Shown: positions 58,171 through 64,000 of the stretch, in pieces
How positions within the stretch are numbered: the stretch's first letter is position 1
Layout of the letters: every line of letters starts with the position of its first letter
NCBI GenBank assembly: GCA_024305745.1
Contig: JAHRBS010000010.1
Location: 3,107,501 to 3,171,500 of the forward strand
Reading direction: 5' to 3'
DNA from: Polyporus tsugae
Lineage: Eukaryota > Basidiomycota > Agaricomycetes > Polyporales > Polyporaceae
DNA: 64,000 bases
Position numbers and translations under genes: made by a program
Notes under the pieces: generated by a model
Told to the model about the DNA's origin: nothing
Database searches by the model: none
Seen by the model: only the letters and a program-made list of their open reading frames with translations

Positions 58171-60706
58171 TCAATGCCCGTGTTCGTCGGGGACGAACGG
58201 CGTGACGAGCTCATACATCTCCGCATTGCGGTCGCGTTGTGGTCTGCCCATACCAACGAGGTTTTTGAGTCGCCGGCGCACGCCCATGCGCTCGGGTTCA
58301 TCGTCCAACGCGACACGGTCGTTCGGATAGAACTGGTCGATCAACTTCGCCAGCCGCCGGACGCCGCTTGAGCCGTCATGCATGGCGTTACGTGAGTGCT
58401 CGAGCGCAGACGCGAGGTAAATTGCGAGGTTCGGGAAGCTGATAGGCAACGCGGGGAACGGCGCCTCGTTGCTGATAGGGATGGCGTAGAATTTGGACAG
58501 CGCAGCGTCCGCGCCATCGCGAAGAAACGCCGGGAGCTGGGAAAGGGTATAGGAGAATGGCAGGGCATTCGTGTCGTTGTTACGGAACTTCCACCCTGAG
58601 GGGGCGTTTGAAGGGACTGGGTGGTCAATCGTCATGTACAGCACCGTGTGCCACTCAGTTGACGCGTGGTGGACCTGTGTTTAAGACAAGTTTGAGATAA
58701 AATTGGTCGCGAATGCAGCAAGCAACAAACCTTGACGAATGACACCACTATCCGTAACTTCATCTCCGTTTTCACCACCGCCAAAGCCTCCATGGTGGGT
58801 TCTAGCCGCGTCCCGCCCAACCTCGCCATGAGTTTGAGCAGATTTCGCCAGCTTGGCGCCTTAATGTGGAATGGCGGGCACCGTCCGTATGGCAGCGCGA
58901 TGACATTGGGTATGACACTCTCAAACGGTTTGAGGGAGGAATTTATGGGAGGCGTGCCAAAGCCAAGGGCTATGCAAATCTGTCAGCTGCTGAGGACGAC
59001 ACGCGAGGAACAGGTTATCTAAACGCACACAATCCTGACAGGAGTTCGGCATCGAGGTATTGGGTGTTTGTCATGGCCTCAACTGCGCTCGAGGACACGG
59101 AAGCCGGCGAAGCCGGGGTTGGCTCCTCAACGGACCCAAACGCAGACGTTGCCACAGATAACGGCCGAGCAACCTGTGATCCAGACGTTTGGGGGGTGGG
59201 CGTGGGCAGGGGTGGAACTGCCAAGGGTGTCGAGGCGACAGGCGATGATGTTTCGCCATAGGACTGCGAGCGGTGCAGGGGTCGGTCCTGGTCGGGCGAG
59301 TTGGTCTTGGGCGAAACTGGCTTTTCGGAAGCGCTCCTGTACAGCGAGGAGTTCGAAGACGACCCTGGCCGAGAAGAATCGCCTTCATTGCTTGAGCCAT
59401 TGGAAGGAAAGTGAGCAGTAAGAGAGGAATTGTAGAACGCGGCAGGGGCTGGAGGCGGTGAGGAGAATACTTCGTCATACTGGGGCGGACCCGCATCGGG
59501 CGATGGGGGTTCGACCACGTTCGGCGGAATCAACGGTGGGTGAGGCGGCGGTTGCTGAATGTCGCTAGGCCTCTGTTGGCACTGTTGGTTCGAATGGTAC
59601 TGCTCGCTATGCTGGCCGTGCTGAGCCGGCTGCGTCGGCTGAGTCTGTTGTGTCGGCTGCGTCGGTTGTGTCTGGCGGGTCTGCGGTGTCTGGTGTGGCT
59701 GTTGGGTTTGTCGTCGTTCCTCATCCTCCATCTCTTCTTGCAGCTGGCGCGCGAGGGCTTCATCGGCAGATATTTGCTCGGTAATGTATACGCCTGCACT
59801 CACTCGCTTGTCGGAGCCCTTGCTGAACGGCTGTGGAGGCTGAACAGAACTGCCGGAGATAGGACGAGATGCGGACGGACCCGGAAGCGGGGCCGGGGCC
59901 TGCTCCGGGGAAGCATTAATGAAGGCTCGACGGTCCGGGGGCGGAGACACGACGGGCAGGGAAGAGTTGATCTGCAATGATTCTGCGAGTGCGCGAGCGA
60001 TCTGCTCATCCTCCGATAGCATCCGCTCACCAGAAGGCTGAGGCAGACGCGTCTCCTTCGCAGACATCTCCAGAACGCGAGTCAAAATAGCGTCATCGTC
60101 CTCCTCAGGGTTGGGTGTTACTGGGAACGAAGGAGCCGAGGGGCCGGGGGTAGGTTCGGGCGAGGTGAAGTATGAGCCATTGTAAGGGGGCTGGGACGGG
60201 GAGCCCGGAGAGCTCAAAGGAAGCGGGGGAGGTGGTCCAGGAATCCGGGGCTTTGGAGGCAAAGGTGGATGTTCGAACGTAGGCTTGCGGGGAAGTGGCG
60301 GCGCGGGGTCTGTCTGCGCATGCCGCGGATGCGGGTGCGGGTACCCATAGGATGTCGGCGAGTGGACCTCACTCTGGAAGAAGAAATCGTTGGAATGAGA
60401 GCGGGGGACCGAGTACGCTGATTTCCGTCCGGGAACCAAGCTCGGGGGCAGTCCTACACGCGGTTGAGGGAACGCAGGAGGCGGACCTGAAGGACCGGGT
60501 GGCGAAACCGGCTGAGCCTGCGGGTGGGGTAACGCAGGATTGTAAAAGCCCGGGACGACAGGGGGTTGCATACCGGATGCATAGTATGATTGTCTTTGCC
60601 CAGCAGTAAAAGGATATTGTCGGCCAGGCTCGGGGGGCGAATGTGGTACATTTCGCGGGTAAGGCGGGTATGGGGTAGACTCTCTCCAAGGTCCAGGGGC
60701 TGCCAT
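58171..60706 (-). CDS. UIM-repeat protein with conserved C-terminal domain, unknown function
   Basis: Exons 60706-59029, 58969-58731 and 58674-58171 join in phase to 806 residues. I do not recognise an orthologue. Residues 1-200 are Pro/Ser-rich with PxxP runs (PPLPRKPTFEHPPLPPKPR). Three acidic Ala/Leu helices follow that fit ubiquitin-interacting motifs: EEDDDAILTRVLEMSAKE (201-218), SEDEQIARALAESLQI (231-246) and ISADEALARQLQEEMEDEE (312-330). A Gln/Thr/Pro repeat stretch lies at about 335-375. The C-terminal about 250 residues are ordered: YLDAELLSGLSLGFGTPP, IALPYGRCPPFHIKAPSWR, LLKLMARLGGTRLEPTMEAL, KLRIVVSFVKVHHASTEWH and LPFSYTLSQLPAFLRDGAD. The exon 1/2 junction falls inside this domain and restores it exactly, so exon 1 and the C-terminal part are one gene. 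A ubiquitin-binding adaptor role is inferred from the UIMs only. Confidence 0.82.
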
Positions 60707-61582
60707 AGCTCACCAGAAGGAGTAGGATGTGTGCAAGACGGAGACGGAGACAGTCGAATTGCGGAGTTTTTGTGAGGGGGGGCAAGGAAGAAGGAAGCAG
60801 GTAACGCGGTAAGAGCGTGCAGTTCTGGACGAGGACAACGGAGAGCGGATGGCGGAGGTGCAACTGGGCGAGGCGCTCGGGCACTAGGCGTATTGCCAAT
60901 GTCAGTGTCAACGACGGCAGTCTCAGCCTGCCCTCTCCGCTTGTTCACTATAGTCACTTGTCGCCATCCCAGACGACGGCATACATAGCTTTGCGCTTTG
61001 GACACCGCTACTCCGTCGAGGGATCGATCATAAACACAACGGTATACCGGAGAACAGGACCGTCCAAAACGTTAATGTCGACGCAGTCCACTGGCCATGG
61101 TCAGTATCCGTCGTGCAACGTATACTACGCGACACACGATGTCGCTTGGGATCGTAGCCGCTCCGACCTACCTCGGATGGTACTCACGCCCCAAATTCGG
61201 CTAACGTATTCGCCTCCTCGCGCGGTCAACGAGGTCAGGGCGGGAGGGCATGGCAGGCCAATGGGCAAGTCGGAATCCGCCGAGCACACGGTGAAAGGGA
61301 GGTGTATAAACCAGATCCCAGCGACGACATTGAATAACACAGTAGGTCTAGCTTACAATGCAGATAGACAGCGAATGCAGGACGGTGGATAGGCGAGTAT
61401 GGAGTATGGATGGATATTGCAGGTGAGTGGAATGCATGATTGTGTGCGAATGGCGGGAACGAGATGAGATCGAAACGGGCGTGACGCGACATGAGCAAAT
61501 GTGTACGAGAACGAAGCAGGGGGATGGATGATGCAAAACGATTGGGATCATGAGGAGAGGCCGTGAAGATATGTACGAAATG
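60707..61582. other. Intergenic, UIM gene promoter and RIM15 3' flank
   Basis: 876 bp between two minus-strand genes. Open frames are shadows without similarity. No repeats seen. Confidence 0.45.
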
Positions 61583-64000
61583 TTACCGAACGGAAGTCAA
61601 CCTGGTACCCAATCCACGTCCTTGCGTCGTGGACGTCTTGAAACCCAGTTGGCGCATCGCCGCGACCAGGTCTGCCTTCTGGACAGGTTTCGGGAGGTAT
61701 GCCGCGAAGAGCTCCTTGCCCTCCGTCACCTCCACTCCACTGTACGCGCTGACAGCAATTATTGGTGTCGTCGTGTTCTTGTTGTTGGTACTTTTTATAT
61801 ACCGTGCGGCGCCCTCGCCATCAACTGCGTGCGGTCGATTAGTGAATGCTAAGGCACACGAAAGCGATGTGACGTACGAATGGGCATGTGCAGATCCATG
61901 AGGATACAGTCAAACTCTATCAAATTGATGATGGTCAGCGAGATCTTACTGCTTCCATCCAAATTGGTACCCACTGATATCGCCCATGGCCACACTGATG
62001 GCCTCGGAGCCGTCCGCAACAACCACGCAACGACAACCGAGACGGATGAGCAGTGTCTCGATAATCTTCGCAGTGATCGGGTTGTCCTCCGCCAAAAGAC
62101 ATGTCACCGCCCGATCGTTGGGATCAGGAGCGCGCTTCAAGTCTATCGAGGCAACGGATGATGGTGGGGTATCGAACTGTACAGGGGTGATAGGGACCGT
62201 GTTCGACCACGAGTCAGATACCGAGCCCTCGCCGGTGGTGGACACGGAGGCCGTTCGAAGTCGGCTGGGCATGGAGTTGCGACGAGACACGTCTCCTTCG
62301 AGATGGTTGAGCTTGAACCGCTCCACAGCGCCAAACTCGGAAGGTTTCCTTGCGTGACTGCCCGCGCTACCGGGTGTTGGCGGACCACGAGATACGGACG
62401 AGGAGATGGAGGATGTCGACGTCGCAGGCGATGGTGGGTTCGTGAACAATGGCGGCTTGGATGTGTCGACCGGGGTGACGATGCTCGACGGCTTCTTGAC
62501 CCCCACCCTGCTGGAAATACTGCGCCGCCTCGAGTGGATATTGGGCGGCTCCGAGAGGGCATGTGTCAGGGGCGCGAGCTGCTGCTGACTGGTCTCGGTC
62601 TTCAGCTTGCGAATCATGTCCTCGTTTGCCTGCTTCAAGACCGGAAGGTTCTTGAAACTGAACGACCCGAAGTCGTCGTCAGAGGGCGAGGCGGTCGCTT
62701 CGCGGCCCAAAGTTGAAGGAATGGTTGGGGGCGGAACTTCAGGGCTGGCCCCAGCGGGAAGACTTGGGCTATCTGATGCGAACTGCTGTGTGAGGGCGGG
62801 CTGTTCGCTATCATGGAAGAGCTGCAGGACGGCGCCACGAGGGTCGAAGTAGTCAGTGGACTCGGGATCTGTGACCTGAGGAATGAACGCAGCCTCAGTC
62901 GTCGTGACCTTGTCCCAGTCGATCCCGGCGAAGAAGGCATGTTGCTTGACCTCGTCGGCGCCATTCGCTCCAAGACGCTTGGTTAAGTCCAAAGTCATCA
63001 GACGCTGCATGAAGTCCTTAGCCTCGGGCGAGACCTCAACATAGTCCTCGTGCCACTCGATGTGACCCGAAAGGATGTTCTCGAACACCTTCTCTGGGGT
63101 TTCATCGTGGAAGGGCGGTATGCCATAGAGGAACTCGTAGGTGATGACACCCAGAGCCCACTGCGAGGCGAAGTTAGTCTTATCAAGGGTAGATCGCGTC
63201 CTCGTGAAAACTCACCCAGTCGACAGCTGCATCATCACCGCGCAAGCCCAGAATGGTCTCCGGCGCGAGGTAGTCCGGCGTCCCAACGACCTTCTGCTCG
63301 CTAGGCGGGGTACCCCCAGGGGTCGGATGCGAGCGTAAGTCATTCGCAAGTTCGCTTGCGAAGGACTGAAGTGGGCTGTCGGAGAGCTGCTTGGTGTTGC
63401 CGCTCCGACGGAACGACAAGAAGCCCGTAGCCAGTGACTCCGACCCGCTTGATTCGCTCGGATCATCTGTAAGGGGTAGATAAGGCGAAGATCCAGGCCG
63501 AGGAAGGGATGGTGTCCTGTGGTTGAAGTACGAACCTCCACCGGGTTGCAGGTCGGCCGAGAACATGGGAGAGGGCACCATGTACGCCGAGTCCATTGAT
63601 GGAGGTCGGGAACTGGGACTACCTCGGGCATGACCGCGGGCACCTCGCTGCTCAGGCACCAAGGGGGCACGAGTCTGACGACCAAGCAGACCGATCCTGC
63701 TAAGACCGAAGTCGGTTAACTTGAGATGGCCGTGCTGGTCGATGAGCAGGTTGTCGGGCTTGAGATCACTGAATTGTTTTCAGTTAGTACATGTATGCGG
63801 GGGCTGTGGCGCGAAAACGAAAACGTACCGATGCACAATGCCGCGCTGGTGGAGATAGTCCAAGCCAAGGACCACCTCAGCGATGTAGTTCCTGGTCCAC
63901 TCCTCAGGAAGAGAGCCCAGCGACTTGATCAAAGCCGCGCAATCGCCGCCGTTCAGGTATTCCATGACGAGGTACAAGTTCTCCTTGCTCTGGAACGTGA
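61583..64000 (-). CDS. RIM15: RIM15-type protein kinase with response-regulator domain (5' truncated)
   Basis: Rim15 is the PAS-kinase-receiver protein that drives entry into quiescence and is inhibited by TORC1/Sch9 and PKA. The window holds the kinase domain from about subdomain V: LYLVMEYLNGGDCAALIKSL, LDYLHQRGIVHR, DLKPDNLLIDQHGHLKLTDF (next exon), a long activation-loop insertion of about 110 residues, then VVGTPDYLAPETILGLRGDD, ALGVITYEFLYGIPPFH and LTKRLGANGADEVKQHAFF. A Ser/Pro linker leads to a receiver domain: CLLAEDNPITAKIIETLLIR, a short exon with FDCILMDLHMPI carrying the phospho-acceptor Asp, and IIAVSAYSG plus AYLPKPVQKADLV with the conserved Lys. Stop TAA 61585-61583. The insertion between DFG and APE and the C-terminal receiver are Rim15 hallmarks. 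The PAS and zinc-finger part lies outside the window. Confidence 0.92.

Overview
The window is nuclear DNA of a filamentous basidiomycete, most likely a wood-inhabiting agaricomycete (Polyporales-like; the order is an inference). Coding exons are GC-rich and broken by many canonical GT-AG introns, mostly 48-92 nt. Genes sit on both strands, often as tightly spaced divergent or convergent pairs. Several families are typical of this group: a Tri5-type terpene synthase, the relic of a secreted class II (lignin-type) peroxidase, a CxxC-tailed BTB-type relic, and fungal-only regulators (AVO2, FAR11, RIM15, a CLG1-type cyclin).

Layout. 0-10 kb: 5' end of UBA1 (-), diphthamide ligase DPH6 (+), a sucrose/alpha-glucoside type sugar transporter (-), AVO2-like ankyrin protein (-), STEEP1 homologue (+). 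10-16 kb: an accessory-looking stretch with a duplicated, unassigned exon-like block, a Tri5-type terpene synthase (-) and more than 3 kb without a recognisable gene. 16-24.7 kb: CLG1/Pcl-type cyclin (-), STRIPAK subunit FAR11 (+) and a broken BTB-type gene. 24.7-35.3 kb: a deaminase-fold protein (+), DPH1 (-), RNPS1 (+), the sterol transporter NPC1 (-) and a small Spd1/Dif1-like ribonucleotide reductase inhibitor (+). 35.5-46 kb: C2H2 factor (-), mitochondrial cytochrome-b5-reductase-like protein (+), DRE2 (+), BCD1 (+), tRNA-Gly(GCC) (-), MED18 (-), forkhead factor (-). 47-64 kb: small membrane protein (+), SCH9-type AGC kinase (+), APD1-like protein (-), peroxidase pseudogene (+), RNase P subunit RPP1 (-), a UIM-repeat protein (-) and the 3' part of RIM15 (-).

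Most genes are conserved housekeeping genes. Functional links inside the window are two steps of the same translation-factor modification (DPH1 first, DPH6 last) and three parts of TOR/nutrient signalling (AVO2 of TORC2, SCH9 as TORC1 effector, RIM15 as quiescence kinase). The lineage-specific part consists of the terpene synthase, the deaminase-fold gene, the UIM protein and three degenerate loci.

The least ordinary observations are a 6-nt microexon that supplies the centre of the terpene synthase NSE motif, a peroxidase relic with several independent lesions including loss of the distal histidine, a start codon isolated on its own exon in the ribonucleotide reductase inhibitor gene, and a two-exon deaminase-fold gene of the OTT_1508-like type. 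Exon structures were assembled by eye from splice signals and reading frame, so internal boundaries not stated explicitly are approximate.
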